From positions 1 through 8,927 of the forward strand of contig CAYLLH010000095.1 in the NCBI GenBank assembly GCA_964384785.1: a stretch of DNA of 8,927 nt, in the 5' to 3' direction. Positions 1 through 6,484 of this stretch are shown piece after piece. The notes beneath the pieces were generated by a model. The model ran no database searches. It worked only from the letters and a program-made list of their open reading frames with translations, and was not told the DNA's origin. The position numbers and the translations under genes were made by a program. This stretch comes from JAZKSG01 sp964384785 (GTDB lineage: Archaea > Thermoplasmatota > E2 > DHVEG-1). Every line of letters begins with the position of its first letter. Positions within the stretch are counted from its first letter, which is position 1.

Positions 1-46
1 CATAGTTCAATATCTTAGGTTCAATTCTTTTTTTAGCACATCCCAT
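1..46 (-). CDS. Possible start of an unidentified gene running off the left edge
   Basis: An ATG at 46-44 on the minus strand opens a frame that stays open to the window edge, giving 15 residues beginning MGCAKKRIEPK. It lies 65 bases beyond the stop of the tadC-like gene and on the same strand. There is no Shine-Dalgarno sequence; the TATA-like stretch on the minus strand around 77-87 is weak. Another ATG four bases upstream (50-48) hits a stop after five codons. Fifteen open codons prove little, so this may be chance. I cannot assign a function. Confidence 0.2.
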   Translation of the reverse strand, partial: MGCAKKRIEPKILNY

Positions 47-54
47 CCATGATT

Positions 55-62
55 AAAAAAAA
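55..62 (-). terminator. Oligo-T terminator after the tadA-tadC operon
   Basis: Eight consecutive A on the plus strand read as T8 on the minus strand, about 50 bases after the stop codon of the tadC-like gene. Archaeal RNA polymerase commonly terminates at such U-tracts without a hairpin, and no stem is visible here. The placement just after the last gene of the minus-strand operon fits. In so AT-rich a sequence a run of eight could also be chance. Confidence 0.4.
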
Positions 63-110
63 TGATTTATCCCCTAATTATTTATTTCGGGATGAAGCCT
101 AAATATTCCT

Positions 111-2102
111 TTAAGTTTGAACAATAGATGCGAAAAGAAACTGACCAAGAATAACTGTAAGAGAAAAAACAGCTATAGCTGTTGGCATAGTCTTTCCTAA
201 TGAGTACATATATGTAGCCTTGTCATCACCTTGATCTATACCATTTGTAAATCGCACTATTAAAAAAATCAACTCAATCAAGTATATTCCTATTACAAGT
301 ACAAAAAACTCAGGGCGTACATTTTGAACCGAAAAAGATGTGGCAACTGTTGGCATTGAAACACCAGCAGCTGAAGCAGTTGCCTCTGTTGGAACCTTTC
401 CTGACATGTCACTAAGAATATTTGTTATAAGTTTTGTAATTGAAAGAGTAATCCCACCTATGATTGGTGCAAAAACTGCAACGGTTCCACGTAAGGTTGA
501 TGTTAAAGAATAAAGATTATCACGTATTCTGTTTTCAACTTCTTGTAGTTGTTTTAGATGATCAGCAATCCTAATAATAGATATACTAACTGCTTGTTGG
601 CTTTTCTTTATACCTTCAACAAAAAGCCGCATTATTGCTTTAACCCGGTTAGAATAAACATATTTTAAAGAACCAAACTCAGGGCTAAACATAGCCTCAG
701 ACATATTGGTATGCAAAGCTGTTAAATTATAACCTGTTTGTTTAAAAACCTTAGATATCTCTGACCCCTCCATAGTATCAGCTGCATAAATGAAACTTTC
801 CTCCGGTGATTTATCCTCACTGATTCGTTTACCAAGAATATATAATGCATCACCAAACTCTCGTTCGATTTGTTTTATTTTATCACGGATTTTTTTATAA
901 GGACTATAAACACTTAAACTATAGATTGTAACTGTTGTAGCAAAACCCCAAATCAAAAAAAGTGTAACAGGAAACATTGTGTTTAAACCCTGAGGATCTA
1001 CAATAAAATTTATAGTGCTATTCGGGTGACCATTTGGAAAAAAACCAGGAAGCAAGATAAAAAACAAACCAGGAATCGCGATTATAAAACCAACAATAGA
1101 TGCAAAAATCAGGCGTTTTTTCTTATTTATTTTTATAAGATCTGGATGATTATCAGGAATATTAGGAGGGTTAAATGTTGCAGGACGTGACAGAAGAATA
1201 CGGCGGGTATACCAGAAAATGAATAATGGAAGCAGGATATCATATAATAAAAAAACCTGAAAAATGTTTATCTGCATTCCAACCAAGCCGGCAGCGGGAA
1301 GCATAGCAACTAAAGCCAAAGGAATCATAATTCCAATGGAATAAATAAACATAGTAGGTTGATGAAGACGACTTGCAAACTTGTTCATAAGATCCCTTGT
1401 TCCATCAAGAGCTACATCCAAAGAACGATTCAAAGTAATCAAACGAGATGCCTCATCTTTTTCATGAACCGAGCTGCGAATAAGATGAAGACTTCTTTTA
1501 AAATACTCGCTCCATTTACCCCAAAGTGTTGCAAAGCTAGTAAGAGCATCATCAATACCATGATAAATCCTGATTTCCATATCCCAAAGCATTTTACGAA
1601 GATCATTACCCAAAGAAGTATTAGATTCTGATGCAGCAAACTTAGTGCTATTCTCCAAATTTGGGACAAGCTTCAGATACATAACCAGATAACTTAGAAT
1701 CTCGGGTATATCTCCAAGTGAATGAATTTTGATAAAACGAGCATAAGTCTTAGGATATGTTGCAAGAAAATTCATCAAAACCAATGGAACAAGAATGGTA
1801 CATAATGCCATCAGAAGAAATGTAAACAAATCTATGTTCAAAATGTTGAAACGATAACAAATAAGAACGAATATATCAAAAAAGAAAAAACCAAGAAAAC
1901 CAAGAAAAGCACCCATGTATGAAACACGAAGAATATCAATAGGTTCAATCATTAGACCTGTGAAATTTAGATTTTCGATATACTCTTGTGGAAAAGTTTT
2001 CCTAATTTTATTATATGTTTTTAGATCCTTTTTTACCATCCATGGAAAATAGCGGTTAGCAAAATTAGATAATTTTACATACCAGTGATCTTCAAGGTTC
2101 AT
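111..2102 (-). CDS. tadC: TadC/FlaJ-like type II secretion F-family membrane platform protein
   Basis: This 663-residue protein is the inner-membrane platform of an archaeal type IV pilus-like or Tad-like machine. In this family the platform is the membrane partner that the motor ATPase drives. I see about nine hydrophobic segments, near residues 58-83, 91-114, 249-272, 281-300, 330-352, 376-398, 537-560, 598-618 and 637-660. Two soluble, helical T2SSF-type repeats sit between them. The first spans about 128-245 and includes LGDIPEILSYLVMYL; the second spans about 410-530 and includes EREFGDALYILGKRISEDKS. Two such repeats are usual for archaeal FlaJ/TadC proteins. The start ATG overlaps the TGA of the upstream ATPase gene as ATGA, so the pair is almost certainly co-transcribed and translationally coupled. 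The ribosome binding site is weak, which agrees with coupling. The family call is firm; the exact machine (archaellum, adhesive pilus or secretion) cannot be told from this protein. The symbol is by resemblance. Confidence 0.9.
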   Translation of the reverse strand: MNLEDHWYVKLSNFANRYFPWMVKKDLKTYNKIRKTFPQEYIENLNFTGLMIEPIDILRVSYMGAFLGFLGFFFFDIFVLICYRFNILNIDLFTFLLMALCTILVPLVLMNFLATYPKTYARFIKIHSLGDIPEILSYLVMYLKLVPNLENSTKFAASESNTSLGNDLRKMLWDMEIRIYHGIDDALTSFATLWGKWSEYFKRSLHLIRSSVHEKDEASRLITLNRSLDVALDGTRDLMNKFASRLHQPTMFIYSIGIMIPLALVAMLPAAGLVGMQINIFQVFLLYDILLPLFIFWYTRRILLSRPATFNPPNIPDNHPDLIKINKKKRLIFASIVGFIIAIPGLFFILLPGFFPNGHPNSTINFIVDPQGLNTMFPVTLFLIWGFATTVTIYSLSVYSPYKKIRDKIKQIEREFGDALYILGKRISEDKSPEESFIYAADTMEGSEISKVFKQTGYNLTALHTNMSEAMFSPEFGSLKYVYSNRVKAIMRLFVEGIKKSQQAVSISIIRIADHLKQLQEVENRIRDNLYSLTSTLRGTVAVFAPIIGGITLSITKLITNILSDMSGKVPTEATASAAGVSMPTVATSFSVQNVRPEFFVLVIGIYLIELIFLIVRFTNGIDQGDDKATYMYSLGKTMPTAIAVFSLTVILGQFLFASIVQT

Positions 2103-4321
2103 GGTTGCATTCCAACATAATTTTTAAACCATTTCTTCCAGTTTTTCTCAACCCAGCTATAGTCTACTTTTCCCTTACGTGCTTTACATTGTTCTATAAA
2201 CATCCAAAAAGCATTATTTGCATCACGATTCGCTTCAGCTTCTAGAAGCAATGGTTTCTCTTTAGCATGCTCTACAATAGTTTTTTTTATTTCAGCTCTG
2301 AGCCTTATGTTTTCTAATGCTTTTTCAACAGTCATACCCCATTTTAGAGCAATATCACGTAGGATTTGTGATTGACCCATATCTAAAAGATCAGTAGAGG
2401 TTAGTTTATCCTGGGATGCATCATAAAGCATGACATCCTGAAACACTTTATCGGGATCTGGTTCAGACGACCAACCTGTTTTAGTTATCTCAGAAATCTG
2501 AATAACACGGCGTTTACGTTCTATACCTCCTTCTAAACGTATCGGTGCAGCAATAACAACTGCATCCACTGCTTTAAACGAAGTAGGTGGTACACCTATG
2601 TCATATACTACACGTTCATAGACATCACGTGTGGTACTACCATGGATGGTTCCCATGATAAGGTTTCCAGCAGCACCAACTCTCATAGCTTCAAAAAGTA
2701 CTTTTGCTTCAACACCACGTACCTCCCCAAGGATAAGAACTGATTCACCTAGTCGAAGAGCGGTGCGTAGTGCATCAGATGGACTAACTTCAGTTGATGC
2801 TGCACCTGATGAGATACTTTTTGTGATAAGACTCTGCATTTTATAATTTAAATTCTGAAAATCATCAACTGGTACCTCCGGTGTATCCTCTATTGTTAAT
2901 ATACGGAAACGTTGAGGTATCTCTAAAACAAGGGATCCAAGCAATGATGTTTTACCAGCACCTCTGCTTCCAGCTATAAGAAGTGATGCTTGTCCATCAA
3001 TAAGAAAACTTAAGAAACCCGCAGCAAGTGGTGATATCATTTTGTTTTCCACAAAACGAGTTAAAGTCCATGGTTTCTGACGATGACGACGGAAAGCAAA
3101 AGCAATACCTTTAGGTGTTAAAGGATTACTGATAGCTGCAACACGAGTATGATAACTCTCCAAATCCATATCCAACGTTGGTGACGCCTCAGAAAAAGCT
3201 CTACCGCTCAATGTTCTAAAACGTGATGCTAAGGCATCAATATCTGCATTGGATAAAAAAATATTAGAGGTGTATTCTTCTCCATCCACTACAATATGTA
3301 AAGGATTAGCAATCACAGGAGCGTTAACATAAACATCTTGAACACGTGAGTCGAGTAAAAGATCCTCAAGAATTCCAAAACCGGCAGTATAACGGGAGAA
3401 AACATCTGCAAGATACTCAATACGAGTTGCAGATAAATTTAGACCATAATCTTCAAGCATACCTGATACTACTTGTCTTGCGAAATGCCTGAAATATTCT
3501 CTTGCTCCTTCTGCATCCATAAAAGATGTATCTACAGGTCGATGTTTTGAAAGATGATCTCGAACACGTTCAAGAAGATAAATCTCATCACGAGGAAGAT
3601 CATACTCAGAAGGCGATACAAAATAAAGTTTTTCAGGCCGGTTTTTTAACATATACATTGAAACATTCATAGGACGACGATCCCGCCCCTTTACTTCATA
3701 TGATTCAAGAAATACAGCATCTGCAGGTGGTTCAAGTTGAATAAATGAATCAACAAAACCGGGTCGAACGTATGGTCGGATGTAGTTTGTGTAAAAAATA
3801 TCTCTATTGATTTTTTCCTCTGTTAAATATTTTTTAAAATCGCATTTCTGCATCATTTCAGATAAAACTTGTTTGAACTCTTGTATACATTTATTACAGT
3901 CTTTGTCTTTATTTTCTTTGTTGTCATGTAATTTTTTTAGTTTTAAAAAAGCATCAACCGGATCAGTTTGTGATGTTTCAATTATCTCTTTTATCTTTTC
4001 ATATCTTTTGTCGTTACATTCTTTGCATTTATCTAAACCTTGATCGGGTAGGCTTATATGTCCATATGTTCCGAGTCCTTCTATAAAACGTGTTAAATCT
4101 TTTAGGATGTCTAGTTCTTTTCCTCTGAAGACTTTTACAAATGCATGGTTCATTATTAGTTGGGTTACACCGTGTTCGTTTTGAAGTATTTTAAAAATAT
4201 TTTTTATACATCTTTTGTCAAAAATTGTGGAGTCGCCTATTTGGCATTTTCTACAGTTTATGATAACGGTTTTGCTACCAGTTCTTCTGATAGCGTTGTA
4301 TATACATTTTATTTCTTCCAA
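2099..4321 (-). CDS. tadA: TadA/FlaI-like type II/IV secretion motor ATPase with Cys-rich N-terminal extension
   Basis: This 740-residue cytoplasmic hexameric-type ATPase would power assembly or secretion through the TadC-like platform encoded next. The core from about residue 185 has the VirB11/PilT-family motifs in order: Walker A GSRGAGKT at 451-458, Asp box with ED at 478-479, Walker B region with GEVRG and catalytic Glu533, and His box GTIHGST at 557-563. The first 180 residues are an extension with paired cysteines C23/C26, C99/C102 and C142/C145, plus single C6, C38 and C160. They look like metal-binding knuckles, which is inference. The start is TTG at 4321; it is chosen because GGAGG (4332-4328) lies six bases upstream and no closer in-frame ATG exists before residue 57. 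The protein is longer than typical FlaI or TadA because of the extension. Seven of eight arginines before residue 181 use AGA, while the core mostly uses CGN. Confidence 0.92.
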   Translation of the reverse strand: MEEIKCIYNAIRRTGSKTVIINCRKCQIGDSTIFDKRCIKNIFKILQNEHGVTQLIMNHAFVKVFRGKELDILKDLTRFIEGLGTYGHISLPDQGLDKCKECNDKRYEKIKEIIETSQTDPVDAFLKLKKLHDNKENKDKDCNKCIQEFKQVLSEMMQKCDFKKYLTEEKINRDIFYTNYIRPYVRPGFVDSFIQLEPPADAVFLESYEVKGRDRRPMNVSMYMLKNRPEKLYFVSPSEYDLPRDEIYLLERVRDHLSKHRPVDTSFMDAEGAREYFRHFARQVVSGMLEDYGLNLSATRIEYLADVFSRYTAGFGILEDLLLDSRVQDVYVNAPVIANPLHIVVDGEEYTSNIFLSNADIDALASRFRTLSGRAFSEASPTLDMDLESYHTRVAAISNPLTPKGIAFAFRRHRQKPWTLTRFVENKMISPLAAGFLSFLIDGQASLLIAGSRGAGKTSLLGSLVLEIPQRFRILTIEDTPEVPVDDFQNLNYKMQSLITKSISSGAASTEVSPSDALRTALRLGESVLILGEVRGVEAKVLFEAMRVGAAGNLIMGTIHGSTTRDVYERVVYDIGVPPTSFKAVDAVVIAAPIRLEGGIERKRRVIQISEITKTGWSSEPDPDKVFQDVMLYDASQDKLTSTDLLDMGQSQILRDIALKWGMTVEKALENIRLRAEIKKTIVEHAKEKPLLLEAEANRDANNAFWMFIEQCKARKGKVDYSWVEKNWKKWFKNYVGMQP

Positions 4322-4327
4322 TAAAAG

Positions 4328-4332
4328 CCTCC
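4328..4332 (-). promoter_or_regulatory. Ribosome binding site that fixes the TTG start of the tadA-like gene
   Basis: GGAGG on the minus strand, six bases before TTG at 4321. An ATG a little further upstream (4334-4332) overlaps the site and is in another frame, so it cannot start this gene. This site is the main reason for accepting the TTG start and therefore the cysteine-rich N-terminus. Confidence 0.65.
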
Positions 4333-4359
4333 ATCAATTTTTTTGACAAAATGTTAATG

Positions 4360-4367
4360 TATATAAT
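4360..4367 (-). promoter_or_regulatory. TATA box for the tadA-tadC operon
   Basis: On the minus strand this reads ATTATATA, about 42 bases upstream of the TTG start. Transcription beginning about 26 bases downstream (near 4337) would give a leader of roughly 16 bases that just contains the GGAGG ribosome binding site. The geometry is good. The start point itself is inferred. Confidence 0.5.
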
Positions 4368-4434
4368 GATATAAATAAATAATGTAATATTAAATACATT
4401 TTCTCCATGAATATGTTATTATGTTGACAAAATG

Positions 4435-4443
4435 TATATAAAA
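4435..4443 (+). promoter_or_regulatory. TATA box for the herA-like operon
   Basis: TATATAAAA with a start point expected near 4465, giving a leader of about 47 bases before ATG 4512. A second candidate, TTATATAATA at 4453-4462, would start transcription near 4484, close to the TTG at 4488. The first box directly follows the second copy of the 12-base direct repeat. Which box is used cannot be decided from sequence. Confidence 0.45.
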
Positions 4444-4511
4444 GATTATATGTTATATAATAATTTAACAATAAAAAAATAGATTTTTTGAGGAGGCCTA
4501 AAGAACAAAGG

Positions 4512-5777
4512 ATGAAAACAACTCAAACAGGAGTAACAGAAAAACTATATGTTCTAGGAAGAAGAGAAAAAAAACCAGGAGCAACACTAAACATCGGAAG
4601 ATACTACGCACTTGATTCATCCTTAGGAGCGAATGTAAACGTTGACATCCTACGACCCCATGTAGTACTAATATGTGGTAAAAGAGGATACGGAAAAAGC
4701 TACACCATAGGAGTATTTTTAGAAGAAATAGCTAAACTAGAAAAAGAAATCCTAGAAAACCTATCGGTGGTTGTGTTTGATACGTTAGGTATATACTGGA
4801 CAACCTCTAAACCAGATATGGATAACCAAAAAACCTTACGAAGATGGAATCTAAAACCCCAAGGATTTAACATAAAAACCCTGGTTCCAAAAAAATATGT
4901 AAAACAATATCAAAAAAACCATATCAATGCTGAAAGTTTTTCAATAAGAACCTCAGAACTATCACCATTCCACTGGTGTAAACTCTTCAACATTAAACCC
5001 ACTGAACCACTTGGCGTAGTCTTAACACGAGCTGTACTAAAACTACAAGATAAAGGTAAACTTTTTTCAATAAAAGATTTACTAAAAACAATAAAAGAAG
5101 ACAAAAAAAGCGATGAAACCGTAAAAGGCGCAGCTGAAAACTTTTTTAAAACAGCTGAATCCTGGGGAGTTTTTGATAAACAAGGAGTTTCAGTTAAAGA
5201 ACTAGTAAAAAAAGGAAAAATCACGGTAGTGGACATAAGTCAACTCCCTGATCCAACATTAAAAGACATAGTTGCATCAACAGTTGGAGAAAAAATCTTT
5301 ATCGAGCGAATCAAAGCAAGAAAAATCCATGAACAAAAAAAGATGGGTATTGATGTTGGAGAAGAAGAAATACCAATGGTTTGGATGGCAATTGATGAAG
5401 CACATCTATTTTTACCCGAGAATAAGCATACTCTTGGAAAAGAAGTTTTTATAAATGAATGGATGCGACAAGGAAGACAACCCGGGCTTAGTCTTATAAT
5501 GGCAACACAAAGACCCAGCAGTCTGGATTCTGAAGTATTATCACATAGTGATATAATCATATGTCACCGTTTAACTGCTCAAGAAGATATAGCTTCACTT
5601 GGAAAAATAAGACCAACATATATGCATGGTTCAATTGAAGAATCCATAAAAAAGATAGGTGATGAAAGAGGAGTTGGTCTTATTGTTGATGATACCTCTG
5701 AATCATCGCATATCATCAAAATACGTCCTCGTCTAAGTTGGCATGGAGGCGCAGAATCACTTGTTTTAGAACCCTAA
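4512..5777 (+). CDS. HerA-like (DUF87) P-loop ATPase, FtsK/HerA superfamily
   Basis: A 421-residue soluble ATPase, counted from ATG 4512. Members of this superfamily form hexamers and pump DNA or act in secretion and conjugation. Visible motifs: Walker A GKRGYGKS at 56-63 and Walker B MVWMAIDEAH with D295/E296. These are followed by MRQGRQPG (318-325), carrying candidate arginine fingers, and a sensor-like ATQRPSSLD at 331-339. A short beta-rich N-terminus before the P-loop may be a reduced HAS-barrel. No membrane segment is seen. An in-frame TTG at 4488 would add eight residues. AGGAGG at 4491-4496 lies inside that extension and 15 bases before the ATG, longer than usual, so the start is uncertain. 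No nurA, mre11 or rad50 neighbours are present, so this is unlikely to be the canonical end-resection HerA. Its place opposite the tadA-tadC operon suggests a role with that machine (inference). Confidence 0.85.
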   Translation: MKTTQTGVTEKLYVLGRREKKPGATLNIGRYYALDSSLGANVNVDILRPHVVLICGKRGYGKSYTIGVFLEEIAKLEKEILENLSVVVFDTLGIYWTTSKPDMDNQKTLRRWNLKPQGFNIKTLVPKKYVKQYQKNHINAESFSIRTSELSPFHWCKLFNIKPTEPLGVVLTRAVLKLQDKGKLFSIKDLLKTIKEDKKSDETVKGAAENFFKTAESWGVFDKQGVSVKELVKKGKITVVDISQLPDPTLKDIVASTVGEKIFIERIKARKIHEQKKMGIDVGEEEIPMVWMAIDEAHLFLPENKHTLGKEVFINEWMRQGRQPGLSLIMATQRPSSLDSEVLSHSDIIICHRLTAQEDIASLGKIRPTYMHGSIEESIKKIGDERGVGLIVDDTSESSHIIKIRPRLSWHGGAESLVLEP

Positions 5778-5806
5778 AAAAAATTTTGATTTGTAGGTTG
5801 AATTAA

Positions 5807-6484
5807 ATGAAAATTAAATCAGGTTTAAAAAAACTTGACAATAAAGCCGCTGATTTTCTACCGATTAGGTTAATCGTAAGCTTGGTAGTAATAGTTGCAA
5901 TAACTGGGCTCATGGGATTTGGACTTTATAATCTTTCAATTACGCAATCTGAAAATCAGGTAGATCAAGAATGTAAAGAATTGATATCTTCTTTGAATAG
6001 TATGGTGGCTAAAGGAGAACCACGAGATGTTTATGATGTTAGTGGAACTCGTGGTAGTACTCGTGTTGTCGAGTTGGATTTACCAGATAATCTTTTATAT
6101 CTTTCTTTTGGAATGGATCCAGATCCATTAAACAATGGAAAACTTAGAAGTGGTCTAGACGGTGAAGGTAATGTAATTTTTTATAAATTAGAGGGTGGCA
6201 GTAAAAAAAGTATCTGGCTTGATGAAGATTTCAAATTTAGAGAGGGACTACTTTATTCGAAAAATCCTGATAAATGGATTATTATTCCTTCTTCTCTATG
6301 CGACCCTGAGGGTTATGTTATCTCGGATGGTGGTGAAACAACTATAACTTTTGAACTTGTTAAAGATGGTCAAGAAAACCTTATTTTGATTCATGCAAGA
6401 GATGAATTTTTTGGAGGATTAAATAATAATATAATTCAGATAATAAACAAGTATCTTAATTTACTTAGATCATATGTTTTCTGA
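5807..6484 (+). CDS. Pilin-like single-pass membrane protein, function unassigned
   Basis: A 225-residue protein with a short basic N-terminus, one hydrophobic helix at about 22-42 and a large C-terminal domain expected outside the membrane. The domain is rich in alternating hydrophobic and polar residues (for example RVVELDLPDNLLYLSFG near 86-102) and has two cysteines, C56 and C165, which might form a disulfide. The layout resembles archaeal pilins and minor pilins. Residues 13-18 (KAADFL) could serve as a class III processing site, but they do not match the usual KG-QxSxE pattern well, so cleavage is doubtful. It follows the herA-like gene by 29 bases with no visible TATA box, and a weak AGGT sits eight bases before the ATG, so the two are probably one operon. 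Its 3' end overlaps the convergent ACT-domain gene by 15 bases. I recognise no named family with certainty. A structural part or substrate of the Tad-like machine is the best guess. Confidence 0.7.
   Translation: MKIKSGLKKLDNKAADFLPIRLIVSLVVIVAITGLMGFGLYNLSITQSENQVDQECKELISSLNSMVAKGEPRDVYDVSGTRGSTRVVELDLPDNLLYLSFGMDPDPLNNGKLRSGLDGEGNVIFYKLEGGSKKSIWLDEDFKFREGLLYSKNPDKWIIIPSSLCDPEGYVISDGGETTITFELVKDGQENLILIHARDEFFGGLNNNIIQIINKYLNLLRSYVF

Larger units (their letters stand above)
4322..4487. promoter_or_regulatory. Divergent promoter region between tadA-like and herA-like genes
   Basis: These 166 bases separate two divergent operons and are very AT-rich. Each direction has a TATA box (listed separately). 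A 12-base direct repeat TTGACAAAATGT occurs at 4343-4354 and 4424-4435; each copy is followed by TATATAA, the first with six extra bases between. The hexamer AATGTA occurs at 4356-4361, 4381-4386 and 4431-4436, and inverted at 4395-4400. The 4381-4400 pair forms a dyad AATGTA-N8-TACATT midway between the two TATA boxes. A shared regulator binding here is plausible but inferred. No ORF of note is present. Confidence 0.55.

Noticed and set aside
1359..1669. Overlapping ORFs inside the tadC-like gene (plus 1359-1631, minus 1439-1669)
   Set aside because: Both are alternate frames of a well-supported membrane protein and show no domain of their own.
3807..4043. Plus-strand ORF opposite the N-terminal extension of the tadA-like gene
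   Set aside because: It is a serine/leucine/phenylalanine-rich antisense shadow of a lysine-rich region. The sense frame has a ribosome binding site and paired cysteines.
4343..4367. Bacterial-type promoter TTGACA with TATAAT in the divergent region
   Set aside because: The hexamers are exact but only 13 bases apart, not about 17, and the surrounding genes and promoters are archaeal. The AT-rich TATA context explains the match.
4910..5560. Antisense ORFs on the minus strand across the herA-like gene (4910-5236 and 5240-5560)
   Set aside because: They lie fully inside a gene with clear Walker motifs, and their translations are serine- and phenylalanine-rich shadows without recognisable domains or ribosome binding sites.
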